A stretch of 64,000 nucleotides of DNA, from contig JADKGW010000001.1 of NCBI GenBank assembly GCA_016722075.1, positions 2,356,001-2,420,000 of the forward strand, in the 5' to 3' direction. This document shows positions 54,590 through 63,906 of the stretch, one piece after another. Positions within the stretch are counted from its first letter, which is position 1. Every line of letters starts with the position of its first letter. Position numbers and translations under genes: made by a program. Under the pieces are notes generated by a model. That model was not told where the DNA came from. It saw nothing but the letters and a program-made list of their open reading frames with translations, and ran no database searches. This DNA comes from Candidatus Kouleothrix ribensis (GTDB lineage Bacteria > Chloroflexota > Chloroflexia > Chloroflexales > Roseiflexaceae).

Positions 54590-57001
54590 TCAGCGCTCCA
54601 CCGGCAGATCTTCGCCAACCGGCCATGTCACTTCGATGCAGGTGCCTGCGCCCGGCCGGCTCTCGATCGTCAGCGCACCGCCGATGCGCGCCGCGCGCGC
54701 CTGCATCACCGCCAGGCCGTAATGCCCGCGGCCATTCTCGCGTGGCGCATGCGGGTCGAAGCCGGCGCCGTCGTCGCGCACACTCACGATCCCATGCCGG
54801 CCATGGCGCAGAATCTCGACCCGTGCCTGCGTGGCGCGGCCGTGCCGCTGGGCGTTGCGCAGCGCCTCGCCGACGATCCGGCTCAGCTCGGCGCTCACAT
54901 CGGCGGTCACAAGCACATCCGCCGGTGGCCCGATCTGCACCAGCACCGGCAGCGCCAGCTCGTCGGCCAGCTGCGCAATCGCGATCCGCAGCTGCTCGCC
55001 CAGGCGTATGGCCGGCGGTGCGCTGGCCTGCAGCCGCGCAATAAACTGGCGCACGTCGGCGGTGGTGGTTTCGAGCACATCTTGCAGCCGGCCCAGCCGT
55101 GCGCAGATGTATTCGGCCGGCCGGCTGCCCACCTCGCCGGCCAGCTGGTCGAGCTGGAGGTACAGGTAGCTCAGATTCTGGGCGATGCCATCGTGAATCT
55201 CGCCGGCGATGCGCTCGCGCTCGTGCAGCGCTGCGACATTACGGGCCTGCTCTTGCAGTTTATCCAGCAGCGTGATGTTGTCGAGCGTCAGCGCGATCTG
55301 CTGGGCGATCGAGGTCGCCAGGCTGATTGCTTCGGCCGAGAAACCCTGCTGTGAGTGGCTGAACACGCCCAGCACGCCGAGCGTGCGGCCCGACACGCGG
55401 AGCGGCAGCGCGGCAAAGGCGTGTAGCCCTTCGGCCCGCACGATCGCGCGCGCCAGCCGGGGCGACTGGCCAATGTCGGCGAGCGCAAGCGGTTCACCGT
55501 GCTGCTGCACCTGGCCCAGCAGGCCCTCGCCCGGCGCAAAGCTGCCGAGCTCGCTGGCCAGCTCGTGATCGAAGCCGGCATGGGCCGCCAGCTGCAGCTG
55601 GTTGTTTGCGCCGGCCAGCCAGATCCCGCCAATTTCGGCGCCCATCACCGGCAGCGCACGCTCGATCGCGGTCTGGATCAGCATCGATCGCGACTGCTCG
55701 CGGCTGGCCAGCGCCACCACCTCCGATAGCGCGGCCAGCTCGCGGGTGCGCAGCGCCACCCGCCGCTCGAGCGTCTGCGCCCATTGGGCCAGCTCGTCGC
55801 GCGCGCGCGCCAGCCGCTGGCGCATGCTTTCGAAGGTGCCGGCCAGCTCGGTCAGCTCGCTGCTGCCGCGCACCACGATCGGCACCGACAGGTCGCCTGC
55901 TGCGATGCGCGCGGCGGCCTGCGCCAGCCGCGGCACCGGCCGCACCAGCCGCTGGGCCATCCAGCTCACCAGCAGCCCCAGCAGCACCACCACCAGCACG
56001 GTCGCCAGCAGGCCGCGCAATGTGGCGTTGGCGGCCGGCGCCAGCACCTCAGACTCGGCCAGCATGGCCACGACGGTCCAGTCGCGCTCGCTCAGCCGCG
56101 CGGCGCTATAGTAGACGCGGCTCACATCGGCGGCAGGTGCAGCGATCAGGATGGGCGCGCGCGAGGCGCTCCGGATGAAGCCGAGCAGCTCGCTGCTGCC
56201 GGTGTCGGCGATGCGCGGCAGCCCGCCGAAGCGCCCCTCGCGCTGGAGCGCCAGCCAGGTATCGGGCGGCAGCGGCGCCAGGCTGCGGAATACATAGCGC
56301 TGGTCGCGGCCGTGCGCCAGGCGGATGCCATAGCGATCGACCAGCATGGCATAGCCTTGCTGGCCGATTGTGACCTGGCCAACCGCCTGCCACAGCTCTT
56401 CGGGCGAGAGCGCCACCAGCACAACCCCGGCCGGCGCGTCGGCGGCGCGGCCCTGTGAGCCAACCGGCGCGGCCAGCCAGATCACCGGCAGGCGGTCGAG
56501 CGGCGAGATCCCAGGGTCCGACATGGTGGCGGTGCCGCGCAGCGCGGTGTGGAAGAAGCTGTAGCTGCCGAAGCTGCGCCCGACTGTGCTGCCGTCGGTC
56601 GAGATCAGCACCTCGCCGTTACGGTCGAGCAGCAGCACCGCGCGGTAGAATGGGTTCGACGCGATGAAGTTGCTGAAGTCGGCCAGGGTTGGCGTGAACA
56701 GCGCGGCGCGCTGGCCGGGGCGCACCGCCACGAACTCCTGGGCCGAGCGCGAGAGCGCCAGGTTGGCCACCCGGCTAAGCTCATTCTGCACCAGTGCGTC
56801 GAGCCGGCGCGCCAGATCCTGCGCACTATTCACCAGCGCGGTGGTCTGCAGCTGCTCGACCTCGGCGCGGTTGGCGCGGTTCAGCAGGAAGAACAGCCCG
56901 GTGATCGCTACTGCCGCGACGCACAGCATCGAGAGCGCCAGCTGATTGGCCAGCGGCCAGCGGCCGGGCGTCAGCAGCCGGCCATGGCGTGGTGGACTCA
57001 T
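54590..57001 (-). CDS. membrane sensor histidine kinase (NarX-like HisKA_3)
   Basis: An 803-residue kinase. An N-terminal membrane helix (about 18-40), an extracellular Cache-like sensor (about 45-310, 'VLLDRNGEVLISTDGS'), a second helix with 'LRGLLATVLVVVLLGLLV', a HAMP linker, a GAF domain (about 420-560), a HisKA_3 dimerisation domain with His603 in 'IAGEIHDGIAQNLSYLYL', and a C-terminal ATPase ('LSRIVGEALRNAQRHG', 'VRDDGAGFDP'). Its ATG overlaps the TGA of the binding-protein gene (ATGA), a tight coupling. Confidence 0.92.
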   Translation of the reverse strand: MSPPRHGRLLTPGRWPLANQLALSMLCVAAVAITGLFFLLNRANRAEVEQLQTTALVNSAQDLARRLDALVQNELSRVANLALSRSAQEFVAVRPGQRAALFTPTLADFSNFIASNPFYRAVLLLDRNGEVLISTDGSTVGRSFGSYSFFHTALRGTATMSDPGISPLDRLPVIWLAAPVGSQGRAADAPAGVVLVALSPEELWQAVGQVTIGQQGYAMLVDRYGIRLAHGRDQRYVFRSLAPLPPDTWLALQREGRFGGLPRIADTGSSELLGFIRSASRAPILIAAPAADVSRVYYSAARLSERDWTVVAMLAESEVLAPAANATLRGLLATVLVVVLLGLLVSWMAQRLVRPVPRLAQAAARIAAGDLSVPIVVRGSSELTELAGTFESMRQRLARARDELAQWAQTLERRVALRTRELAALSEVVALASREQSRSMLIQTAIERALPVMGAEIGGIWLAGANNQLQLAAHAGFDHELASELGSFAPGEGLLGQVQQHGEPLALADIGQSPRLARAIVRAEGLHAFAALPLRVSGRTLGVLGVFSHSQQGFSAEAISLATSIAQQIALTLDNITLLDKLQEQARNVAALHERERIAGEIHDGIAQNLSYLYLQLDQLAGEVGSRPAEYICARLGRLQDVLETTTADVRQFIARLQASAPPAIRLGEQLRIAIAQLADELALPVLVQIGPPADVLVTADVSAELSRIVGEALRNAQRHGRATQARVEILRHGRHGIVSVRDDGAGFDPHAPRENGRGHYGLAVMQARAARIGGALTIESRPGAGTCIEVTWPVGEDLPVER

Positions 57002-58287
57002 GGGCCGGCCTCGGCGCTGGGCAGCGGCGCACCCGGCCGGGGCACGAAGCCCGCCATGCTATAGCTGCCCACCAGCTGTGGCTGGCCGGCGGCCATCTGC
57101 ACCAGCGTCACCTGGTGCAAGCCCTCGCCCTGCGCGTCGAACTGATACACACCCTGCACGCCGGTATGGCGGGCCGTGCGCAGCGCCGCGCTGATCGCCT
57201 GCGGCTCGGCGCCATGCTCGCGCAGGATGCCCGCCAGCAGGTAGATTGAGTCGTAGATCCAGGCGACATAGGTGTCGGGTGGGATGCCGAAGCGCGCGCT
57301 AAAGACCTGCTCGAAGCGCCGGCCGGCCGGCGTCGCCGCGAAGAAGCCGTCCATCGCAACATAGATCTGATCCTGGGCCTCAGCGGCGATATCGTGTGCC
57401 ACGGTGGTGGCGCCGCTGGGCGAGGTGACGATCGTCGCGTCGAGGTTCCAGTAGCGTATCGCGCGCAGCAGGAAGCCAACATCGGTGGTGTTCGTGCCGT
57501 AGATCAGCACTGCGTCGGGGCCGGCTGCAGCGACGTTCCGCACCAGTGTATCGAAGTCGCGCGCGCCGGTGGAGTACTGCTCGCGCGCCACCGGCGCCAG
57601 GCCACGATCGGCCAGGTTGGCGCTAATATTGCGCGCGCCGCCGCTGCCGAACGCGTCGGAGTCGTGGATGATCGCCACGCGGCGCTTGCCGAGCCGATCG
57701 ACCGCCAGCGCCGTCATGGCCGCCGAGGTGAGCAGGTCGCTCGGCCGCATGCGAAACAGGTTCGCATCGCCCTGCGCCGTGAGGGTCGCGTTGGTTGCGC
57801 CAATCAGCATCGGCAGCGTACTGCTGCGGTGCTCAGGCACGATCCGCACGGCGTAGGCCGATTTGAATGGGCCGAGCAGCGCCACCAGCCGATCGTGGGC
57901 CAGCGCGGCGCGATACTGCTCGAGCGCGGCGTCTGGGTTCGAGCGGCAGTCGCGCACTACCAGCTCGAGCGGCACACCATCGACTCCACCCGTGCCGTTG
58001 ATCTCTTCGATCGCCAGCCGCGCCGCGCGTACACTCAGGTCGCCGATCTGTGCGCCGGTGCCGGTCACCTCGGTGTTCAGCCCGATCCGGTAGCTGGGCA
58101 GCTCGGGCAGGTCGGCCACCACGTCGCGCGCGAACGCCCGGTTCGTGTCGAGTGCGGCCGGCTGGGGCAGCGCTGTTCCACACCCCGCCAGCACGAGCAC
58201 AGCCAGGCACAGCCAGGCCAGCCGGCGCCACCAGGCGCATGGCCTATATGTCGGGCGGACGGCTGTAGGTTGGCGCGCTACCGCCAT
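56998..58287 (-). CDS. branched-chain-amino-acid-type binding lipoprotein, sensory partner of the kinase
   Basis: A 429-residue periplasmic-binding protein of the LivJ/Peripla_BP_6 class. The signal peptide ends with the lipobox 'LAGC'. 'IGLNTEVTGTGAQIGDLSVR', 'LLGPFKSAYAVRIVPEHRSS' and 'TPAGRRFEQVFSARFGIPPD' match the family. No permease or ATPase gene is near; its stop codon overlaps the start of the histidine kinase gene. It is therefore probably a ligand-capturing lipoprotein that signals through the kinase. Ligand unknown, perhaps an amino acid, amide or urea derivative. Confidence 0.9.
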   Translation of the reverse strand: MAVARQPTAVRPTYRPCAWWRRLAWLCLAVLVLAGCGTALPQPAALDTNRAFARDVVADLPELPSYRIGLNTEVTGTGAQIGDLSVRAARLAIEEINGTGGVDGVPLELVVRDCRSNPDAALEQYRAALAHDRLVALLGPFKSAYAVRIVPEHRSSTLPMLIGATNATLTAQGDANLFRMRPSDLLTSAAMTALAVDRLGKRRVAIIHDSDAFGSGGARNISANLADRGLAPVAREQYSTGARDFDTLVRNVAAAGPDAVLIYGTNTTDVGFLLRAIRYWNLDATIVTSPSGATTVAHDIAAEAQDQIYVAMDGFFAATPAGRRFEQVFSARFGIPPDTYVAWIYDSIYLLAGILREHGAEPQAISAALRTARHTGVQGVYQFDAQGEGLHQVTLVQMAAGQPQLVGSYSMAGFVPRPGAPLPSAEAGP

Positions 58288-58683
58288 GGTGCGTCTACCG
58301 AGCCTTATACTGGTGGTTGGGTGCGTGGCGCCATTGTATCATGTGTCTTGACAATCGCCATGCGCCAATGCTATGCTTTGAGATGCCGTCTGACAAGCAG
58401 GAGTGCGCGGGGGCTATGCCCCGCCTCGTTCTGGCCACCGGCCAGAAACACCCTTGATCGGGTGATCGCGCTCTAGCGATACGTCGAGCATGGCGCCGGC
58501 GTGTGTTGTTCGAAGCCGGCTGCACGCCAGCCCACGACACACCGTGGCATGATTTGCGCGTTCCGAGTTCCTTAGAGCGTCTGCAGCATACTACGGCACG
58601 CACGCCTGGAAGGATGTTGCCCGGCGCGGTTCCTACCGGCGCACCTTTGCCTCAACCCAGCGACGTTCCGGAGAACCCCAACT
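58288..58683. other. divergent promoter region
   Basis: Separates the binding-protein operon (minus) from the protease gene (plus). It contains one good plus-strand promoter candidate (listed) and otherwise a GC-rich stretch near 58407-58450 with 'GCGGGGGCTATGCCCCGC', a fragment of the GC-rich module. Confidence 0.5.
58348..58377 (+). promoter_or_regulatory. candidate sigma70-type promoter for the protease gene
   Basis: TTGACA (58348-58353) and TATGCT (58372-58377) are 18 bp apart. The leader to the ATG at 58684 would be about 300 nt, which is long. Confidence 0.45.
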
Positions 58684-61600
58684 ATGCCCGATCGCGCCCC
58701 CCACCGTCGTTCGCTCACCAGCTTCGCCATGCTGATCGCGTGTATGCTCGTGGCTCTGCCGGCTGCTGCGCAGGCGCGCCCGCTGGCAAACACCGCGCTG
58801 GCCGTGGCGCCTGGCGCCGTGGCATTGACGCTGCCGCTGGGTGCCAGCGCCACGCAAACGCTCACGCTCTCGAACCTGACCGACACACCGCTCGCCCCGA
58901 CGCTGCTCGAGGCCGCCGCTGCGCCCCCGGCCAGTATGCCCGCGCCAGCGCCAGGCCAACCCCACCTGGCACTGCCACGCCAGGCCGGGCCAATCGACCC
59001 GCAGCTGAGCGCCGAGCTGGGCCAGGGCGACCGGCAGGCCGATTTCATGGTCTATTTGCGCGAGCAGGCCGACCTGGCTGCGGCCTACCAGATTCGCGAC
59101 TGGGCCGCGCGCGGGCGTTATGTCTACCAGCAGCTGCGCGACCATGCCGATCGATCTCAGCGGGGGCTACGCGCCGCGCTCGACGCGCGTGGGCTGGCCT
59201 ACCGCCCGTTCTGGATCGCGAATGCCGTGCTGGTACACGGCAACCTGGCCGATGCGCAGGCGCTCGTGGCGCGCCCCGACGTGGCGCTGCTGCGTGCCAA
59301 TCATATCAATGCACTGCCCAGCGCACGCGCCGCGATCGACTCGCGCTGCTCGCCGGATGACCCGGCCAACCCAACCTGCTGGAATATACGCCGGATCGGC
59401 GCCGACCGAGTCTGGAACGAGTTTGGCATCACTGGCCACGGCATCGTGGTAGCGAATATCGATACGGGTGTGCGCTTCGACCACCCCGCGCTGGTGGCCC
59501 AGTATCGCGGCACACTCGGCCCGGCGCGCTACGATCATAACTACAACTGGTTCGACCCCAAAGCGCTGTATCGGGTGCCGAACGACCCGAACGGGCACGG
59601 CACGCACACACTCGGCACCATGGTTGCGGCCGGCAGCGCGGCCAGCGGCTTGCCCGGCGTGGGGGTTGCACCCGGCGCACGCTGGATCAGCGCCCAGGGC
59701 TGCGCCTCGACATCGTGCAGCGAGATCGACCTGATCGCGTCGGCGCAGTGGATGCTGGCACCCACAACCCTCGACGGGCGCGATCCCCGGCCCGAGCTGC
59801 GCCCGATGATCGTGAATAACTCCTGGTCGGCCGGCGGCAACGACGACTGGTACGCCGGGTATACCGCCGTCTGGCGCGCGGCCGGCATCTTCCCGGTGTT
59901 CGCGGCCGGTAACTCGGGCAGCGCCTGCGGCACGATCGGATCACCGGGCGATTACCCCGATGTGCTGGGCGTCGGCGCCACCGATATGCGCGACCTGGCC
60001 GCCTCGTTCAGCGCGCGCGGCCCCACCGCCGATGGCCGCCGCAAGCCCGACATGGTCGCACCCGGCGGTGGGCCGGGCATCCTCTCGACCGGGCCAGGCG
60101 GCAGCGGCGATTACCGGACGCTCCAGGGCACTTCTATGGCCGCGCCGCACGCGGCCGGGCTAGTGGCGCTGCTCTGGTCGGCCAACCCCCAGCTGATCGG
60201 CGATTATGATGCGACCATGGCCATCCTACGCGGTAGCGCGCGGCCACTCGCCGACACCAGCTGTGGCGACATGGCCGGTGCGCCGAACAATGTCTATGGC
60301 GACGGCCGGATCGATGCGTATGCGGCCGTGCAGCGCGCGCGCGTCGACGTGCCCTGGCTGCGGATCGTGGGCGTGCCCGAGCAGGTGCCGGCCCATGGCA
60401 CCGCCAGTGTCGAGCTGCAGCTCGATGCCGCGAAAGTGCCTGCGCCCGGCAGCTACCAGGCGCGCGTCCAAGTCTATTCCGACCTGGCCCAGGCGCCGAT
60501 CAGCGTGGCGATCAGCCTCACTGTCAGCTCTATCGGTGTGCAGGCGGTGGTCAGCGGGCGCGTCGTGAGCGCCGACACCCAGGCGCCAGTGGCTGCGACG
60601 GTGGGAGTGCGCCAGGGCCAGCAGGTCAGCACCGGCCCGGCCGGCGAATTTGCGCTCACGCTCGCGCCCGGCGTGTACGAGCTGACGGTCGCGGCGCCGG
60701 CGTTCATCAGCGCGCGCTACCCGCTCACCGTCACGCACGATCTCCAGCTGCCCGATCTCGTGCTCCAGCCCGGCTATCCGCAGATCATTGTGTCGGCGCC
60801 ACCGATCTCAGCCGCGCTAGAATTGGGGCAGCGCGAACAGTTCGGCATCGCGATTGCGAACCAGGGGCCGCGGCCACTGCACTACCAGATCCAGATCTGG
60901 CCCGACCAGTTTGCCGCCTTCCGTAGCGACGAGGCCGGCGGGCCGGCCTACGCATGGGTCAGCCTGCCCACGAGTGCGGCGAGTGTCGATCTGGGCAGTA
61001 GCGCATTCAAAGAATCCATCCCGCTAGGCTTCGAGTTCCCGTTCTACAGCTATACATTTACCGATACGGTGGTGGCGGCCGACGGCTTCCTGGCGTTTAG
61101 CCCGCCGCCGGTTGTCTACAGCCGCCCGGTGGCGGGCTGCTTCCCCGATATCGGCTTCGTCTTCTACGAGATCGCGCCATTCCGCACCGATATCGACCTG
61201 ACGCGCGGCGGCAGTATCCGCTACGCGACGATCGATCATGGGCAGACGTTCGTGCTGAGCTACGAGCATGTTCATCTGCAAGATGACAGCACAGGCGCGA
61301 GCTATAGCTTCCAGGTGCTGCTGCATAGCGACGGGCGCGTGGTGTTCCAGTATCGTGATCTTCCGGCCCCGCCTAGCCTGCTGGCGGTCGGGTTGCAGCG
61401 TACGCCGCTCGACTTCCAGCAGCTTGGCTGTGGCGCCAGCGCACCGATCCACGCCGGCCTGGCGATCGAGCTGCGGCCGCAGCCGGCCACGCCTGGCTGG
61501 CTTACGCTCTCGGCGACTGCCGGCGAGGTGCCGGTGGGCGGCCAGCACGTTGTGACGGCAACCCTGCGCTGGGTGCTGCCGCGCACACTACCGCAGCGTG

Positions 61601-61722
61601 GCCGAATCGAGATCAGCAGCGACGACCCGATCCGCGCGCAGGTGCGCCTGCCGGCCAGCCTGATGCTCGAGCCGCCGCCCTATCGGCGCTGGCTGCCGGC
61701 GATCAGCCGGCCGCTCTTCTAA
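58684..61722 (+). CDS. secreted subtilisin-like serine protease (S8)
   Basis: A 1012-residue exoprotease. Signal peptide about residues 1-33 ('MLIACMLVALPAAAQA'). An inhibitor-like prosegment around 100-190 precedes the S8 domain, whose triad is Asp260 ('VANIDTGVRFDHP'), His305 ('GHGTHTLGTM') and Ser484 ('GTSMAAPHAAGLVALLW'), with the oxyanion Asn in 'FAAGNSGSACG'. After it lie an Ig-like linker, a carboxypeptidase-regulatory-type domain ('VSGRVVSADTQAPVAATVGV') and a C-terminal beta-rich region. No sortase or GPI-like anchor is seen, so it is probably released. The upstream purine content near the start is poor. Confidence 0.9.
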   Translation: MPDRAPHRRSLTSFAMLIACMLVALPAAAQARPLANTALAVAPGAVALTLPLGASATQTLTLSNLTDTPLAPTLLEAAAAPPASMPAPAPGQPHLALPRQAGPIDPQLSAELGQGDRQADFMVYLREQADLAAAYQIRDWAARGRYVYQQLRDHADRSQRGLRAALDARGLAYRPFWIANAVLVHGNLADAQALVARPDVALLRANHINALPSARAAIDSRCSPDDPANPTCWNIRRIGADRVWNEFGITGHGIVVANIDTGVRFDHPALVAQYRGTLGPARYDHNYNWFDPKALYRVPNDPNGHGTHTLGTMVAAGSAASGLPGVGVAPGARWISAQGCASTSCSEIDLIASAQWMLAPTTLDGRDPRPELRPMIVNNSWSAGGNDDWYAGYTAVWRAAGIFPVFAAGNSGSACGTIGSPGDYPDVLGVGATDMRDLAASFSARGPTADGRRKPDMVAPGGGPGILSTGPGGSGDYRTLQGTSMAAPHAAGLVALLWSANPQLIGDYDATMAILRGSARPLADTSCGDMAGAPNNVYGDGRIDAYAAVQRARVDVPWLRIVGVPEQVPAHGTASVELQLDAAKVPAPGSYQARVQVYSDLAQAPISVAISLTVSSIGVQAVVSGRVVSADTQAPVAATVGVRQGQQVSTGPAGEFALTLAPGVYELTVAAPAFISARYPLTVTHDLQLPDLVLQPGYPQIIVSAPPISAALELGQREQFGIAIANQGPRPLHYQIQIWPDQFAAFRSDEAGGPAYAWVSLPTSAASVDLGSSAFKESIPLGFEFPFYSYTFTDTVVAADGFLAFSPPPVVYSRPVAGCFPDIGFVFYEIAPFRTDIDLTRGGSIRYATIDHGQTFVLSYEHVHLQDDSTGASYSFQVLLHSDGRVVFQYRDLPAPPSLLAVGLQRTPLDFQQLGCGASAPIHAGLAIELRPQPATPGWLTLSATAGEVPVGGQHVVTATLRWVLPRTLPQRGRIEISSDDPIRAQVRLPASLMLEPPPYRRWLPAISRPLF

Positions 61723-61751
61723 GGCTGCGGGTGCTCGTGGTATACTATGGT

Positions 61752-62192
61752 ATGTACCCACTCCACCCGCTAACCGTTCATCTGCCGATCGGCCTGCTCG
61801 CCGGCAATGCTGCCCTCACGCTGCTGTACCTACGGCGTGGTGATCGCGCGCTCGAAGTGAGCGCGTTTCACTGCCTGTGGCTCGGCTGGATCGGTGCGCT
61901 GCTGGCGGTGGCCGGCGGCACGATCGACGCCGCACGGCAGCTGGCCGCGATCACCGACCCAAGCCGCGCCGCGCTCGGCTGGGTCAATGCGCACGCCCTG
62001 GTGGGCCTGGCCATCCTGGTGGTGTACTGGCAGGCCTGGCAGCTCCGGCGGCGCAACCCGGCCATCCTCGACGCGCCGGCAACCCGGCGCGGCTACCTGA
62101 TCCGGCTGGGGCTGGGCATCGCGCTGGTGCTGCTCGACGGCTGGCTAGGCGGGCACCTGGTGTATACCCTACGGCTGGGCGTAGGCCACTGA
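61752..62192 (+). CDS. DUF2231-type membrane protein
   Basis: A 146-residue protein with four membrane helices. It opens 'MYPLHPLTVHLPIGLLAGNA', the H-P-x-x-V-H-x-P-I-G pattern of DUF2231 proteins, and has a conserved His in 'NAHALVGLAIL' and in 'GGHLVY'. DUF2231 has no defined function, though relatives occur near redox and haem proteins. In-frame GTG codons at 61731 and 61737 are alternative starts; I prefer the ATG because it fits the family N-terminus. It lies 29 nt after the protease gene. Confidence 0.75.
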   Translation: MYPLHPLTVHLPIGLLAGNAALTLLYLRRGDRALEVSAFHCLWLGWIGALLAVAGGTIDAARQLAAITDPSRAALGWVNAHALVGLAILVVYWQAWQLRRRNPAILDAPATRRGYLIRLGLGIALVLLDGWLGGHLVYTLRLGVGH

Positions 62193-62211
62193 CACGCTTG
62201 AGAGGAGAGCA

Positions 62212-62901
62212 ATGCTGGGCGCGTTCATGTACTTTTGCCTGTGGTTGCCGCTCAATATTGCGCGGCGCGTGTGGTGGAACTGGCAGGTCGAGGGGGTTGA
62301 GAATCTACCACCGCGCGGCCAGGGCATGATCATCGCGATCAATCACCTCAACTGGACCGATATTCACATCCTGGGCGCGTCGCTGCCGCTCTCGCATCGC
62401 CCGTGGTGGATCGCCAAGATCGAGATGTTCCTCAACCCGCTGGTGACATGGTGGCTCAGGCAGATGCAGGTGATCCCAATCAAGCGCGGCAAGCGCGACA
62501 CCGCCGCCATGGATGCCTCGGAAGAGGCGCTGCGCAATGGGGCGGTGCTGATCATCTTCCCCGAGGGGCATCGCAGCCACGGCGAAGGGCTACTCGAGGG
62601 CCGCGCCGGCGCGGTGCGGCTGGCGGTGCGCAGCGCCTGCCCGATCGTGCCGATGGCGATCTGGGGAACCGAGGCCGGCCTGGGCGGCGCGGCCAGGCGC
62701 AAGCCGATCCGGCTCAAGATTGGCCGGCCATACTACGTGAATATCCCGGCCGACGCCAAAATCCCCAACGATCGCATGAGCCGGCTTACCGAAGACATGA
62801 TGCTGCAGATTGCCGAGCTGCTACCCGCGCAGTACTGGGGCTTCTACCGCGAGCGCATGCTAGGCATGGCGGCGCCTAATCCACCCGATCAGGCGCCCTA
62901 G
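62212..62901 (+). CDS. plsC: 1-acyl-sn-glycerol-3-phosphate acyltransferase
   Basis: A 229-residue PlsC-family enzyme that acylates lysophosphatidic acid at position 2 in phospholipid synthesis. Motif I, N-H-x4-D, is 'AINHLNWTDIHIL'; the second block is 'IPIKRGKRDTAAMDAS'; motif III is 'IIFPEGHRSHGEGL'; and motif IV is 'CPIVPMAIWG'. A membrane-associated N-terminus is present. GAGGAGAG lies before the ATG. It follows the DUF2231 gene by 19 nt and is likely in the same transcript. Confidence 0.93.
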   Translation: MLGAFMYFCLWLPLNIARRVWWNWQVEGVENLPPRGQGMIIAINHLNWTDIHILGASLPLSHRPWWIAKIEMFLNPLVTWWLRQMQVIPIKRGKRDTAAMDASEEALRNGAVLIIFPEGHRSHGEGLLEGRAGAVRLAVRSACPIVPMAIWGTEAGLGGAARRKPIRLKIGRPYYVNIPADAKIPNDRMSRLTEDMMLQIAELLPAQYWGFYRERMLGMAAPNPPDQAP

Positions 62902-62956
62902 CCGCGCGCCAAAGGTGCTTGATCTGGCCGGGTTCGTTGCACGGCGCTACAGCGCT

Positions 62957-63091
62957 CTAGCCCAGCAGCTGGCCTTCGTCGGGCTCGCCGAGCAGTTTGT
63001 TGGTCAGGTAGAGCGCCAGGCGCGTAGCCAGTGCGCTCAGCACCAGGCTGAGCAGGCCATACACCAGCCGCCGTCTCGTATCGTCGTTCAT
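62957..63091 (-). CDS. 44-residue single-helix membrane protein
   Basis: A short open frame: a charged N-terminus 'MNDDTRRR', a hydrophobic helix 'LVYGLLSLVLSALATRLALY' and a polar tail ending 'EPDEGQLLG'. GAGGAT is 6 nt before the ATG at 63091. The amphipathic layout and good ribosome-binding site support a real gene. No homologue is recognised by eye. It lies on the minus strand, 90 nt downstream of the zinc peptidase gene, so it could be part of that transcript. Confidence 0.6.
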   Translation of the reverse strand: MNDDTRRRLVYGLLSLVLSALATRLALYLTNKLLGEPDEGQLLG

Positions 63092-63180
63092 GGGCTATCC
63101 TCATCTGCGTAACGTCTAGGCCAGAGGCGCTGGTTGGGTTTGCGCGCTGCATGCCCAAACCCAACCATTACTAACCGCTA

Positions 63181-63906
63181 CTAACCGCGCCGCCGCCCGC
63201 CCAGAATCAGCGTGGCGAAGTACAGCAGCTGCATCACCGCCTGGGCCGCGCCGGCGATGTAGGTCAGCGCTGCGGCATTCAGCATCGAGCTGACGCCCTG
63301 GGCCTCTTGCGTGGTCACCAGGCCATTGCGCATCAACATCTCGCGCGCGCGCGCGCTGGCGTTCAGCTCAACCGGCAACGTCACCAGCGAGAACACCACG
63401 GCCGCGCTCATCAGCACCAGACCGGCCAGCGCCACCGTGAAGCCGATGCTGCCGCCCCGGCCGGCCGCTACGCCAAGCATCAGGCCAATGAACACCAGGA
63501 TGGAGCCAAAGCTAGAACCCACATTCGCGGCGCCGACGATCCCCGAGCGCAGCTGCAGCCAGAAGTAGCCTTGCTTATCTTGCAGCGCATGGCCTAGCTC
63601 GTGCGCCACCACCGCCATCGCAGCCACCGAGGGCGTCTGCGCCGACCCGGCCGATAGCCGCATGACTTTGCTGCGCGGGTCGTAGTGATCGGTCAGATCG
63701 CCGGCGATCATCTCGACTTGCACATAGTCGAGGCCCTCGTTACGCATCAGCACGCGCGCCACGTCGGCACCGGTCATGTTCTGCATGTTGCGCACCTGCG
63801 CATACTTCCGATATGTCGACGAGACCTTCCACTGCGCGAACAGCACCAGCGCCAGCGCCGGCAGCATGAAGATCATATAGCTGGCATTAAAGAATAAGAA
63901 TGGCAT
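63181..63906 (-). CDS. YugP-family membrane zinc metallopeptidase
   Basis: A 241-residue membrane peptidase of the Zn_peptidase_2 (YugP) family. The zinc motif H-E-x-x-H is 'VVAHELGHALQDKQGYFWLQ', followed by two or three membrane helices ('FGSILVFIGLMLGVAAG'). 'LPVELNASARAREML' is another typical block and the N-terminal helix 'FMLPALALVLFAQWKVSSTY' anchors it. The function is not established; a membrane-protein quality role is possible. GAGGAG precedes the ATG at 63906. The 94 bp that follow to the window edge presumably hold its promoter. Confidence 0.92.
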   Translation of the reverse strand: MPFLFFNASYMIFMLPALALVLFAQWKVSSTYRKYAQVRNMQNMTGADVARVLMRNEGLDYVQVEMIAGDLTDHYDPRSKVMRLSAGSAQTPSVAAMAVVAHELGHALQDKQGYFWLQLRSGIVGAANVGSSFGSILVFIGLMLGVAAGRGGSIGFTVALAGLVLMSAAVVFSLVTLPVELNASARAREMLMRNGLVTTQEAQGVSSMLNAAALTYIAGAAQAVMQLLYFATLILGGRRRG

